Notes under the pieces: model-generated
The model's input: only the letters and a program-made list of their open reading frames with translations
Told to the model about the DNA's origin: nothing
Database searches by the model: none
In this document: positions 7,761-16,490 of the stretch, one piece after another
How the letters are laid out: every line of letters starts with the position of its first letter
Position numbering within the stretch: position 1 is the stretch's first letter
Source: a bacterium
Lineage (GTDB): Bacteria; Calditrichota; Calditrichia; RBG-13-44-9; J042
Length of the DNA: 33,762 nucleotides
Direction: 5' to 3'
Assembly (NCBI GenBank): GCA_015485355.1
Contig: WFTQ01000095.1
Span: forward strand, 1 to 33,762
Position numbers and translations under genes: made by a program

Positions 7761-8447
7761 CTATGTAAACGGTTTGAATTGGGTTCCGGCTATTAACAGG
7801 ACAATCTCTCCTTTCATCTCACCTTCGTCCAGCAATTGTAAAATATCCGAGGCATAACCCCGGATGAATTCTTCAAAGCGCTTGGTCAACTCGCGAGCAA
7901 GGACAATATAACGATTTCCGAATATGTTTACAATATCTTCTATTGTTTTTCGGACACGCTGGGGAGACTCGTAAAGCACAATGGTTCCGGGTTCGTCTTT
8001 CAGCTGGAGCAATTTGGTCTGCCGGCCTTTTTTACGGGGTAGAAATCCCTCGAAGACGAATCGGTTGGTGGGCAGACCCGAAGCCACCAAAGCGGCGATC
8101 ACTGCCGAGGGGCCGGGTATCGGAACCACCGCAATCCCCTCTCGGACCGCTGCCATTACCAGGGCATGACCGGGATCCGAAATCCCCGGGGTGCCGGCCT
8201 CGGATACCAACGCAACCCGCTCCCCTTGCTGCAACCGGGAAATGATCTGTGGGATCCGCTGTTTGATATTATAGGCATGGCAGCTCACCAAACGGTTGCG
8301 TATGTGATAATGGGCCAACAATTTCCGGGTGGTTCGGGTATCTTCGGCACAAATGCAATCCACTTCCCCCAGCACCCGGAGCGCCCGCAGGGTGATGTCT
8401 TCCAGGTTACCAATCGGTGTACTTACAATATACAACGTTCCCGCCAT
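7761..8447 (-). CDS. rsmI: 16S rRNA (cytidine-1402 2'-O)-methyltransferase RsmI
   Basis: 228 residues. The N-terminus LYIVSTPIGNLEDITLRAL, AEDTRTTRKLL, VSEAGTPGISDPG (the usual Asp is Glu) and PIPGPSAVIAAL are the hallmarks of this tetrapyrrole-methylase-fold enzyme. It methylates the ribose of C1402 in the decoding centre using S-adenosylmethionine. The C-terminus ends soon after the core, lacking the roughly 50-residue extension of the E. coli protein, which is common in other phyla. It lies 13 nt upstream of the phosphatidyltransferase and is probably the first gene of that operon; I see no convincing promoter in 8448-8577. Confidence 0.95.
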   Translation of the reverse strand: MAGTLYIVSTPIGNLEDITLRALRVLGEVDCICAEDTRTTRKLLAHYHIRNRLVSCHAYNIKQRIPQIISRLQQGERVALVSEAGTPGISDPGHALVMAAVREGIAVVPIPGPSAVIAALVASGLPTNRFVFEGFLPRKKGRQTKLLQLKDEPGTIVLYESPQRVRKTIEDIVNIFGNRYIVLARELTKRFEEFIRGYASDILQLLDEGEMKGEIVLLIAGTQFKPFT

Positions 8448-8577
8448 TTCGGAGGCCTTTCTATTTCTTCGATCCTTAATAGGAGAAAGGATTTCCGTGT
8501 GGGTTTACGCGTTCCTCCACAGATCGGTACAATACGGTCATCCCAACGCCTGGCCGAGCCGTGTGCTACGCCCCATT

Positions 8578-11286
8578 TCAGGCCGTCAGGGGGTCCGCTT
8601 TTTCGGGATCGATACCCAGCTCCTGAATGGCCTGGCTCACCAGGCTTTGTTTAACCTTTCCCCGCCGGGCCAGTTGATAAAGTACCGCCACCACAATGGA
8701 TTCTGCATCGACTTCAAAGAATCGCCGGAGGGATTCCCGGGTATCGCTTCGCCCAAATCCATCGGTACCCAAGGCGAAAAGGCCACCCGGCACCCAACGG
8801 GCGATTTGATCCGGCACCGTTTTCATATAATCCGACACCGCCACAAAGGGACCTTCCTCTTTTTCCAGCAACTGAACGATATAGGGTTTGCGTGGGGGCG
8901 CCTCCGGATGCAGCATGTTCCAGCGCTCGGCAGCCAGAGCCTCCCGGCGCAATTCTTTGAAACTGGTGGCACTCCAGACGTCCGCCGATACCCGATACTT
9001 TTGGGCCAGCATGTCCTGCGCGCGTAAGGCCTCCCGCAGTATGGCACCGCTGCCCAGGATGTGCGCCTTTAAATACGGCCGCTGCCGACCCCGGGCCGTT
9101 GGACCCTTCTTAAAACGATAGAGTCCCTTCAAAATTCCATCTTCTACCCCCGCCGGCATGGGCGCCTGAGGATAATTCTCGTTATGCACGGTAATGTAAT
9201 AGAAAATATCTTCGCGATTCTGATACATCCGGCGCAGGCCGTCCTGAATGATGACGGCCATCTCATATGCCCAGGTGGGATCGTAAGCGATACAATTGGG
9301 TACCGTGCTGGCCAGAAGATGGCTATGGCCGTCCTGATGCTGCAGACCCTCTCCCAACAGGGTGGTTCTTCCAGAAGTGGCCCCAATCAGAAACCCGCGT
9401 CCCCGCTGATCGGCAAAGGCCCATATCAGATCTCCCACCCGCTGAAAACCGAACATGGAATAAAAGATGAAAAAGGGGATCATATCCACACCGTAATTGG
9501 CATGGGCCGTTCCCGCGGCCGTAAACGAGGCCATAGAACCCGCTTCGGTGATCCCTTCTTCTAAAATCTGGCCGTCTTTGGCTTCTTTATAATACAAAAA
9601 TGTATCCGCATCGACCGGTTCGTAGATTTGCCCAACATGGGAATAAATCCCAAACTGGCGAAACAGGGATTCCATACCGAAGGTTCGCGCTTCGTCGGAC
9701 ACAATGGGAACGATTCGTTTGCCGATCACCGAATGACGCATTAACAGGGTTAACAGGCGCACGAAGGCCATGGTGGTTGAGACCGCCCGCTGCGATCCCT
9801 GAAGGAATTCTCTAAAATACTCGCTTCCGGGCACATCCAGGGCCTCGACCAGGACGCGCCGCTGGGGCACAAATCCCCGCAGTCGGCTGCGCATGTCCTT
9901 TAAATACTGAATCTCGATACTGTTTTCCGGTGGTCGATAGAAAGGGGCATCGGGAATTTTGCTGTCCGGAATGGGAATGTTGAACCGATCCCGAAACTGC
10001 CTCAATTCTTCCTCGTTCAACTTTTTTTGTTGATGGGTGATGTTTTTCCCTTCGCCGGCCTCACCCAGCCCGTAGCCTTTAATGGTGCGTGCCAAAATCA
10101 CGGTGGGCGATCCTTCGTTCTCCACCGCCGCCTGGTAAGCCGCATACACCTTTTCCGGATCATGACCGCCCAGGCGCAACTTCTTGATCTCCTCGTCGGA
10201 GAGGTGTTCCACCAACTTCAGCAATTGAGGATATTTTCCAAAAAAGTGTTGCCGAATATAGGCCCCGGATTCCACGATATATTTCTGGAAATGGCCGTCC
10301 ACCACTTCCTCCATGCGTCGGATGAGCCAGCCCTCCTCGTCCTTTTCGAACAGAGGATCCCAATCGTTGCCCCAGATGACTTTAATAACGTTCCACCCGG
10401 CGCCGCGGAAAATGGCCTCCAACTCCTGAATAATCTTTCCGTTCCCTCGCACCGGGCCATCAAGCCGTTGCAGATTACAGTTGATCACAAAGACCAGGTT
10501 ATCCAGTCGTTCCCGCGCCGCAAGGGTGATCGCCCCCAGGGTTTCGGGTTCATCGGTTTCACCATCCCCCAGAAAGGCCCAAATGCGCTGGCCATCGGTC
10601 ATTTTAATACCCCGATCCTGAAGGTATCGAGCAAAGCGCGCCTGATAGATGGCCGAAATGGGCGACAACCCCATAGAAACCGTGGGGAATTCCCAGAAAT
10701 CGGGCATCAGCCAGGGATGAGGATAGGACGACAATCCCCCGTTTTTTTCCAGCTCCCGGCGAAAGTTTTCCATCTGTTCCAGGGTAATGCGGCCCTCCAG
10801 AAAGGCCCGCGCGTAAATGCCCGGAGACGCATGGCCCTGAAAATACACCAAATCCCCGTCAAAGTCCTTCCCCTTGGCCCGTAAAAAATGATTGAAAGCC
10901 ACCTCGAACAACGTGGCCGCCGAGGCATAGGTGGAAATATGCCCACCGATGCCGGGAAATTTCTTGTTCGCCCGTACCACCATCGCCATGGCATTCCAGC
11001 GAATCATACTCTTGATGCGGCGTTCCACCTGCCGATCGCCCGGATAGGGCGGTTGCTTGTCCCGGGGAATGGTGTTTACATAGGGAGTATTGGGAACGAT
11101 GGGAATTTGAACACCATTTAAGTAACTGTTGCGCAACAACTCGTACAATAAAAACCGAACGCGCTCCGGCCCTTTATAGGTAAGCACGCCCCGCAAGGCT
11201 TCCAGCCACTCGCTGGTCTCTTCCGCATCACTGTCTTTCTCACGCTCCAAATCTATATCGTATCGATATAAAATATCTTTTTCCAT
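8578..11286 (-). CDS. aceE: Pyruvate dehydrogenase E1 component, homodimeric type
   Basis: 902 residues, close to the 887 of E. coli AceE and collinear with it. The thiamine-diphosphate motif starts GDGETDE at 240-246 and closes at INCN (268-271). GHISTYASAA (115-124) and GHASPGIYARAF (151-162) are typical active-site loops, and the C-terminal part carries the VSADVWSATSFKELRREA region. The enzyme decarboxylates pyruvate and acetylates the lipoyl E2 of the pyruvate dehydrogenase complex. No E2 or E3 gene lies within the window, so the complex is encoded at more than one site or beyond the edges. The start has an excellent GGGAGGAG site three bases upstream of the ATG. Its cofactor TPP is the ligand of the riboswitch at 24016, a metabolic rather than a genetic link. 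Confidence 0.96.
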   Translation of the reverse strand: MEKDILYRYDIDLEREKDSDAEETSEWLEALRGVLTYKGPERVRFLLYELLRNSYLNGVQIPIVPNTPYVNTIPRDKQPPYPGDRQVERRIKSMIRWNAMAMVVRANKKFPGIGGHISTYASAATLFEVAFNHFLRAKGKDFDGDLVYFQGHASPGIYARAFLEGRITLEQMENFRRELEKNGGLSSYPHPWLMPDFWEFPTVSMGLSPISAIYQARFARYLQDRGIKMTDGQRIWAFLGDGETDEPETLGAITLAARERLDNLVFVINCNLQRLDGPVRGNGKIIQELEAIFRGAGWNVIKVIWGNDWDPLFEKDEEGWLIRRMEEVVDGHFQKYIVESGAYIRQHFFGKYPQLLKLVEHLSDEEIKKLRLGGHDPEKVYAAYQAAVENEGSPTVILARTIKGYGLGEAGEGKNITHQQKKLNEEELRQFRDRFNIPIPDSKIPDAPFYRPPENSIEIQYLKDMRSRLRGFVPQRRVLVEALDVPGSEYFREFLQGSQRAVSTTMAFVRLLTLLMRHSVIGKRIVPIVSDEARTFGMESLFRQFGIYSHVGQIYEPVDADTFLYYKEAKDGQILEEGITEAGSMASFTAAGTAHANYGVDMIPFFIFYSMFGFQRVGDLIWAFADQRGRGFLIGATSGRTTLLGEGLQHQDGHSHLLASTVPNCIAYDPTWAYEMAVIIQDGLRRMYQNREDIFYYITVHNENYPQAPMPAGVEDGILKGLYRFKKGPTARGRQRPYLKAHILGSGAILREALRAQDMLAQKYRVSADVWSATSFKELRREALAAERWNMLHPEAPPRKPYIVQLLEKEEGPFVAVSDYMKTVPDQIARWVPGGLFALGTDGFGRSDTRESLRRFFEVDAESIVVAVLYQLARRGKVKQSLVSQAIQELGIDPEKADPLTA

Positions 11287-11336
11287 TATCTCCTCCCGTT
11301 GCTTTTCCTATCCGTCACCGTCAAAAACAAGCCCCT

Positions 11337-11365
11337 AATATAATTATACAACCTGCCGGAAACAA
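11337..11365 (-). promoter_or_regulatory. Sigma-70-like promoter of aceE
   Basis: TTGTTT (11360-11365) and TATATT (11337-11342) stand 17 bp apart on the minus strand, 50 nt upstream of the aceE start. An overlapping perfect TATAAT (11343-11348) is an alternative -10 element but lacks a -35 at good spacing. The region between the antiporter terminator and this promoter holds nothing else I can identify. Confidence 0.5.
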
Positions 11366-11475
11366 GGTAACCAAATTTGTGAACCCCAATACCCCCTGCC
11401 CCCAATGTTGATTTACCCAGGGTCTCGGCGTTCCGCCGCCATTGGGACAAAGCCGGATTCGGTGGAACCATACGG

Positions 11476-11494
11476 AAAAAACCCGAAGGCGGGT
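11476..11494 (-). terminator. Intrinsic terminator of the antiporter gene
   Basis: On the minus strand ACCCG-CCTT-CGGGT is followed directly by a run of T (six in TTTTTT counting the last stem base), 23 nt after the stop at 11517. The stem is short but GC-rich, and the U-tract is the best on this strand. Confidence 0.7.
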
Positions 11495-11516
11495 CCGGTT
11501 CCGAAAGGATGAAAGG

Positions 11517-12731
11517 CTAATGATTTGCCGGAATCTCCCCCTGTTCCCTTAAAATGCGCACGGTGCTAAAGGCCGCCAATTCATCGAACACCAGAATGGC
11601 CACAATGGTTGCGCTGATTACCAGATCCCCCACCAGTCCACCATAAAACAACTGAAAATTAAAGGCGATGGCCAGAGAAATTCCGCCGAAAGAAAGCAGT
11701 ATTCTACCCACCTTGGGGGGAACGGGAAAGGCACAATTGATTTTCCGGCTGGCAACCCGCCCCCCGATCGTTTTACCCGCATACCGAGCAATCAGAAAGA
11801 GCCCGATAATTAAAAATTCCGTGAGGGCATGAAAATTCCAAACCGCCCCCGCAAAGACCAACAAAAATAAATAGATCGGCTTTTCTGCATAGGCCAGAAC
11901 CCGCATCACCCGACTGGCATGCACACGGGACTGGGCCAGTACAATGCCCACGATCATATTCAAGAAAATCGGCGAAATACCCAGATAAAATCCCACACCG
12001 CTTACAAATACAACCAACCCCAAAACCAGAAGCAAGAGCTCTTCCTGATCGAACCCGATGCGTAGCAAATACAGAAAAGCCAAACCAATGACGACACCGG
12101 CCGTCAGGTTGATTAACAACCATACCCCACTCCAGAGAAAGGAGGGATGAGCCGTGTCCAAATTCCGGTAGACAATAAAAAGCAACCCGGAAAACAGGAT
12201 TCCCCAAAAAGCGTCCAGGCTGGACACAAATTGCAGCAGGTGAGTGAGTCGCCCGCGGGCCCGGAAACTGACCACCGTCCGACCAATGGTCACAGGCGCA
12301 GAGATGGATCCAATAGCGGCCAAAATCAGCGCCACCTGCAACGGCCGAGGAAAATCCCCGGGCGCAAACAGAACCATCCCCACATAACAAAGGATCCCAA
12401 TGATGCCCAGAGCAATTAAACTCTGAACCGTGGCAAAAAGAAGATAATTGGGAGGAAAGCGTCTAACGTTTCTCCAGCGCAACTGAATGCCAAATAAAAT
12501 GCCCACCCACCCCAGGGCCAGACTGATAAGAGGTTCCAGACGACCCAGAATGTCGGTATCCAGCAGGTTAAACGCATAGGGCCCCAGAAACATCCCCAGC
12601 AGAATGTAGGGTATTCCGCCCACCGCCAGACCGGTTACAATCGGGCTGGCCTGATTGACCCGGGGTAAAATCACCAACTTACTCAATAACGCCACTATGA
12701 TGACCAGTAAAAATCCCAGAATCGGCGTCAT
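11517..12731 (-). CDS. Cation:proton antiporter-like membrane protein (CPA superfamily)
   Basis: 404 residues with about 11-12 hydrophobic helices. The order of helices, the segment GFYLGISPIFLNMIVGIVLA resembling the G-x-S-x-x-x-G-A type core of CPA2 exchangers, and the pore-like stretch AAIGSISAPVT support a sodium/proton-exchanger fold. It would exchange Na+ or K+ for H+ across the inner membrane. There is no C-terminal TrkA-N domain as in Kef systems, and the classic paired aspartates are not obvious, so ion specificity and even transport activity are open. I chose ATG 12731, preceded by AAGGGCGGGG; an in-frame TTG at 12752 is possible. The gene is monocistronic with its own terminator and diverges from the AddB-like gene. 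Confidence 0.7.
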   Translation of the reverse strand: MTPILGFLLVIIVALLSKLVILPRVNQASPIVTGLAVGGIPYILLGMFLGPYAFNLLDTDILGRLEPLISLALGWVGILFGIQLRWRNVRRFPPNYLLFATVQSLIALGIIGILCYVGMVLFAPGDFPRPLQVALILAAIGSISAPVTIGRTVVSFRARGRLTHLLQFVSSLDAFWGILFSGLLFIVYRNLDTAHPSFLWSGVWLLINLTAGVVIGLAFLYLLRIGFDQEELLLLVLGLVVFVSGVGFYLGISPIFLNMIVGIVLAQSRVHASRVMRVLAYAEKPIYLFLLVFAGAVWNFHALTEFLIIGLFLIARYAGKTIGGRVASRKINCAFPVPPKVGRILLSFGGISLAIAFNFQLFYGGLVGDLVISATIVAILVFDELAAFSTVRILREQGEIPANH

Positions 12732-13092
12732 ATACCCCGCCCTTTTCGGCAAATACGGCCCATCGTTTCGAACCTTTCAACGGTTTTTCCCGGCTTTCTC
12801 CGTTATCGGATGAATAATCCACCACGTTATTCCCATTTCACCTCACCGACAAACCCGCTCCACCCCCAGCATCCTTTCTGCACATCCACCCCTCAACAGC
12901 GAATCCCCCCGTCAGGATTCCAATCGGCTTCCCTAAATTACACCGAAATCCCTGATCTGCAACCCATTTTGCAAAAGACCGCCATTCCCCCGGGGCCGCT
13001 TAACCCGCCGACTGCTCCGGCGAAAGGATTGCAATGGCCTGATGGTACGGTTATATTTACTCCACATGAGTGGGAATCGTACATCAAAAGGT
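12732..13092. other. Divergent intergenic region between antiporter and AddB-like gene
   Basis: This 361-bp stretch carries the promoter of the plus-strand gene at its right end. From about 12830 to 13015 it is strikingly C-rich and G-poor on the plus strand (many CCC runs). Open frames here are proline-rich and read as composition artefacts. I could not find a convincing promoter for the minus-strand antiporter; the best pair is a weak TTGTCG-17-TAACGT. Confidence 0.5.
13029..13057 (+). promoter_or_regulatory. Sigma-70-like promoter of the AddB-like gene
   Basis: TTGCAA (13029-13034) and TATATT (13052-13057) are 17 bp apart. The implied transcription start near 13064 excludes the earlier in-frame ATG at 13042 and fits translation from ATG 13093. 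Confidence 0.5.
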
Positions 13093-16000
13093 TGGATGCG
13101 GGTAGCCTGCGCCGAAAGTTGGGCGCCGTTGACCAAATGGGTGATGAACCGACTCCCCCTCCCCCGGGGCATCTCCTATTCCTGGCTCTACATCTGCCCG
13201 GACCAGAGTCGAAAAAACCACCTGGAAGAGTGCTACCGCAAGCACCATGATCTAAAAACACTGGCCGCTCCACCCTTCATCACCCGAGAGGCTTTCTTGC
13301 AGGAGCTGATCCTACGGGTGTATCCGGGCCGGTTTTCCCTGACGGAGATGGAAGAACTATACCTGGTTCATCTGGCCGGAATGCACCAGGGGGACTCTCA
13401 GGAACCCTCCAGCGGATGGGTTCAGGAAACCCATCGCTTCATCCATACCCTGCAACTGAACGGTTACTCGGAGCAAACCCTCCAATCCCTTCCGGAGCAA
13501 ACCCCGGCATTACGCCGGTTGTGCTCTGCTTTCTCCGCGTATCAACAATTAAAATCGAACCGATTTTTAGATCGCGCAGAGGCCCTCAGGCTGCTCAACG
13601 AAAACCTCAACCAAGAGCATTTGGAACACCTTTATCCGGGCATACAAGCGATTTTTTGGGAGGTTCCGGAGCCTTTACCCGGCCGACTGTTCCGTTTTTT
13701 GAAATCCCTGGTTGATATGGGGATCGACCTGCAGATTCTTCTGCGTTTCTCCAGAAACCCCGATCTCTTTGGAAATCTGTACCCTTTCCTGCAATTTTTA
13801 AGCAAACAGGGCATTGCGATCACCCCTATCGAGGAGGGAACGAGACTCTCCGATACCCTGTATTGCCTATCGGGGAAACCGTTACACCCCCCCTCACCCA
13901 TCCACATACACCGATTACCTCACCGCATGGCGGAAATGGACTGGATCGCCCGCCGGATCAAAACGCTCTGCGCAGACGAGGGTCTGCAACCGGAAGAGAT
14001 CGGTTTCTCCGCACCCAACCTGGACACTTATCTGCCCCTTCTGAAAAACACATTGTGTAACTACGGCATTCCTTTTCGAATATGCCTTCCCGAACGGCTG
14101 GACCGCCTGGTTATTATCCAGCATATACGGTTGTTTCTGGAGCTGGTGATCGAGAATTTCCCTCTACAAACCTTGCTAAAAATCTTCCAGAGTCACTACC
14201 TGAACTATCGGCAGAAGCTGGAAGGTGTCGATGCGGAAACGGTGCTCAAGCGCCTACGGGTGTGGACGGGCCTGGAGGCGATGAGGCAGCAGATTCAGCG
14301 TTTCCTCGACAGTGGGATACTGGAAACCGATCGAGAAAGCGGGGAAGCAGACCCGGGTGTGAGTGTATTGGAACAGTTCCGACGGGTAAAAGACTGTTTG
14401 GAGCTGCTGCACCGGGAAACCGCGGAGCTGACAGGAACATTGCCTGCTCGAAAATTTGTGCAATTCGTGGAAAACCTTTTGCAGACTCACCGGGTAAACC
14501 ATAAGCTGCTTCATGTGGCGGAGTCGCTATCCCTGGCCACGGGGGCGGAACATCTGGCCGCCCTACGCACACTGATGCAAAACCTGTATGCCTGGGCTCA
14601 ATTTATAGAAGGCGTCTCGCCGGAGCGCCGCTTCACTGCCTGGCAGCTGCTGCAGGTGTTTGATGCGATCACCCAAAACTCCCGGATTTCTCCCACACTT
14701 CCGGAATCAGCAGGGGTACTGGTATTTCCTTTGACCCGAATCCATGCTCACGCGGTAAAGGTGCTTTTCGTCGCCGGGATGACGGATTCAGATTTTCCTA
14801 CGGGAGAGGTCACCCCCCTGAGCTATTTGCCGGAACCGGTAGCCGGGCTTTTCCCCCGGCAGCAAATCTTTCGGGATCGGCAAACCTTTCTGGAATGTCT
14901 CCATCAACCGGAACAGATGCTTTATCTAAGCTACCCTTACCGGGACGGGGAAACCGTCAACGTTCCCTCGGAGGCCATACGCGAAATTCGGCGCACAACC
15001 GATATTGACATCACCGACCCGGCTCCCTTGCCTGTACCCACCAGCATGGAAATCATCCAACGGCTGGAACGGTGTCCGGAAACCAAACGGGCTTCGTGGA
15101 TCGCCTCGCTTGACGATCACTTTCCGGGAAAACGATTCAACGTCTACCTCTATCGGATTAAGCAACAAATCGTTCTCCAGCGCCGACAAGGGACGACGAG
15201 TTCCCGCTATGAAGGCATTCTTACCCACAACCGCACAATTCGGGAATACATGATCAAGCGTTTTCGAAACTCTCTTTTCTCCGCCTCGGCGCTGGAGACC
15301 TACGCCCGATGCCCTCAACTGTTTTTCCTTCAGCGACTGCTTGCCATCAAGCCGCCCGAAGAATGGAGCGGGTTTATCACCCCCATCGAAAAGGGCAACC
15401 TGGTGCATCAAACATTATTTCGGTTTTACTCCGAAGTACCGCCCGAGCAACGAAATGGGCAGGTATTGCAACAAATCGCAGAGGAAGAATTCCAGAAACT
15501 CCCCTTGCCTTCCGGACTCTTTCGGGACCTCCAAAAAGCCGTATTTTTGGGCGACACCTACCGGAAAGGGCTGTTTCAGGCCTTTTACGAAAAGGAATCG
15601 GCGCGATTGGAAGCGTTGAAGGCCACCCCTACCCATCTGGAGCTGCCTTTCGGTCACCCGGCAGAATCATCCGATGCGTTGCCTGCCTTTACCCTGGAAC
15701 GGGAAGGATGCCGCATCGCCTTCCGGGGCGTGATCGACCGAATCGACATCCTGGATAACAAAGCCGTTCTGATTATCGATTATAAAACGGGCTCCATCCC
15801 CACACCCGATGATGTGGTGAACGGGCTTTCTCTACAATTGCCCGTTTATCTGCTGGCGGTGCAACGCCTGATGCCACCGCCATCGGGTCACCCGCCTTTT
15901 CTGGGTGCGGCCTATTATCAAATTTCTCGAGAAAATGAGATTCGCTTTGTTCCCTTTCTGATGGATTCGGCCGTCATCCGGGACCTGGTCCCCGGTATCA

Positions 16001-16248
16001 AACCCAAGGCGTTTTACTCGGCAGACGGCCGGCAACTGGATTTTTCTCAGGTTCTGGAGATAACCCAGCAATGGATCGTGCGGTATTCTCAGGAACTTGG
16101 GTTGGGACGTTTTCCTCACACCACCAATTTAAGCCATTGCCAGACGGGGAAGCGGCGTTGTCCATACGAAGCCATCTGCCGAATCAATCCCCACAAAATG
16201 AGAACCATCGCCGCCCGCACCACCCCGGAACATCCTGGACAAATGTAG
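13093..16248 (+). CDS. addB: AddB-type helicase-nuclease subunit with Fe-S-stapled RecB nuclease domain
   Basis: 1051 residues from ATG 13093 (AAAGG four bases upstream). The C-terminal PD-(D/E)xK nuclease is complete: GNLVHQ, GVIDRID, IDYKTG with Asp896 and Lys898. Four cysteines in the AddB iron-sulfur arrangement surround it: Cys740 (YARCPQLF), then Cys1016, Cys1023 and Cys1029 (C-x6-C-x5-C). The N-terminal two thirds is a degenerate helicase region; where AddB proteins usually have a Walker A loop this one reads VACAESWAPLT, so nucleotide binding there is lost. With AddA it would resect double-strand breaks for RecA. No addA lies next to it in either direction, which is unusual because addAB are normally adjacent. 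An in-frame ATG at 13042 is upstream of the predicted transcription start. Confidence 0.85.
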   Translation, partial: WMRVACAESWAPLTKWVMNRLPLPRGISYSWLYICPDQSRKNHLEECYRKHHDLKTLAAPPFITREAFLQELILRVYPGRFSLTEMEELYLVHLAGMHQGDSQEPSSGWVQETHRFIHTLQLNGYSEQTLQSLPEQTPALRRLCSAFSAYQQLKSNRFLDRAEALRLLNENLNQEHLEHLYPGIQAIFWEVPEPLPGRLFRFLKSLVDMGIDLQILLRFSRNPDLFGNLYPFLQFLSKQGIAITPIEEGTRLSDTLYCLSGKPLHPPSPIHIHRLPHRMAEMDWIARRIKTLCADEGLQPEEIGFSAPNLDTYLPLLKNTLCNYGIPFRICLPERLDRLVIIQHIRLFLELVIENFPLQTLLKIFQSHYLNYRQKLEGVDAETVLKRLRVWTGLEAMRQQIQRFLDSGILETDRESGEADPGVSVLEQFRRVKDCLELLHRETAELTGTLPARKFVQFVENLLQTHRVNHKLLHVAESLSLATGAEHLAALRTLMQNLYAWAQFIEGVSPERRFTAWQLLQVFDAITQNSRISPTLPESAGVLVFPLTRIHAHAVKVLFVAGMTDSDFPTGEVTPLSYLPEPVAGLFPRQQIFRDRQTFLECLHQPEQMLYLSYPYRDGETVNVPSEAIREIRRTTDIDITDPAPLPVPTSMEIIQRLERCPETKRASWIASLDDHFPGKRFNVYLYRIKQQIVLQRRQGTTSSRYEGILTHNRTIREYMIKRFRNSLFSASALETYARCPQLFFLQRLLAIKPPEEWSGFITPIEKGNLVHQTLFRFYSEVPPEQRNGQVLQQIAEEEFQKLPLPSGLFRDLQKAVFLGDTYRKGLFQAFYEKESARLEALKATPTHLELPFGHPAESSDALPAFTLEREGCRIAFRGVIDRIDILDNKAVLIIDYKTGSIPTPDDVVNGLSLQLPVYLLAVQRLMPPPSGHPPFLGAAYYQISRENEIRFVPFLMDSAVIRDLVPGIKPKAFYSADGRQLDFSQVLEITQQWIVRYSQELGLGRFPHTTNLSHCQTGKRRCPYEAICRINPHKMRTIAARTTPEHPGQM

Positions 16249-16267
16249 GCTCGCCGGCGGATACCGT

Positions 16268-16283
16268 TTTCCCTATAGGGAAA
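16268..16283. repeat. 16-bp perfect palindrome and nearby GC-rich stem-loops
   Basis: TTTCCCTATAGGGAAA lies 20 bp after the AddB-like stop codon. Further on (about 16372-16400) CCCTCCC and GGGAGGG arms form a GC-rich hairpin. No T-tract follows either one. Possible roles are transcript 3'-end structure or an operator for the next gene; the sequence does not decide. Confidence 0.4.
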
Positions 16284-16490
16284 CAGCCAACCGATCTGGG
16301 GGAGCGGATAGTGTATACCCGGTCCCTCTGGAAGCGTTGACCCCATGGTATTGCCGGGGGCGGGAACCCCTCCCTCTCCCGGTGAACGGGGAGGGTTCGC
16401 CACCGGGGAACCGATTTTATAAGTTTTTACTGTCCACTCCCTTAGAAAATTTATTATGTTTTGTCCTGCATAAAGTGAAGTGGAGGGATT

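Noticed and set aside
8166-9027. Plus-strand frames of 162 and 232 codons across rsmI and aceE
   Set aside because: Both are antisense to well-conserved genes and show no protein-family features.
12830-13015. C-rich tract as a possible G-quadruplex region on the minus strand
   Set aside because: The G runs are mostly of two or irregularly spaced threes; no clear four-run motif with short loops.
12810-13250. 146-codon plus-strand frame upstream of and overlapping the AddB-like gene
   Set aside because: It is proline-rich in a C-rich tract, overlaps the better-supported AddB frame, and has no ribosome-binding site.
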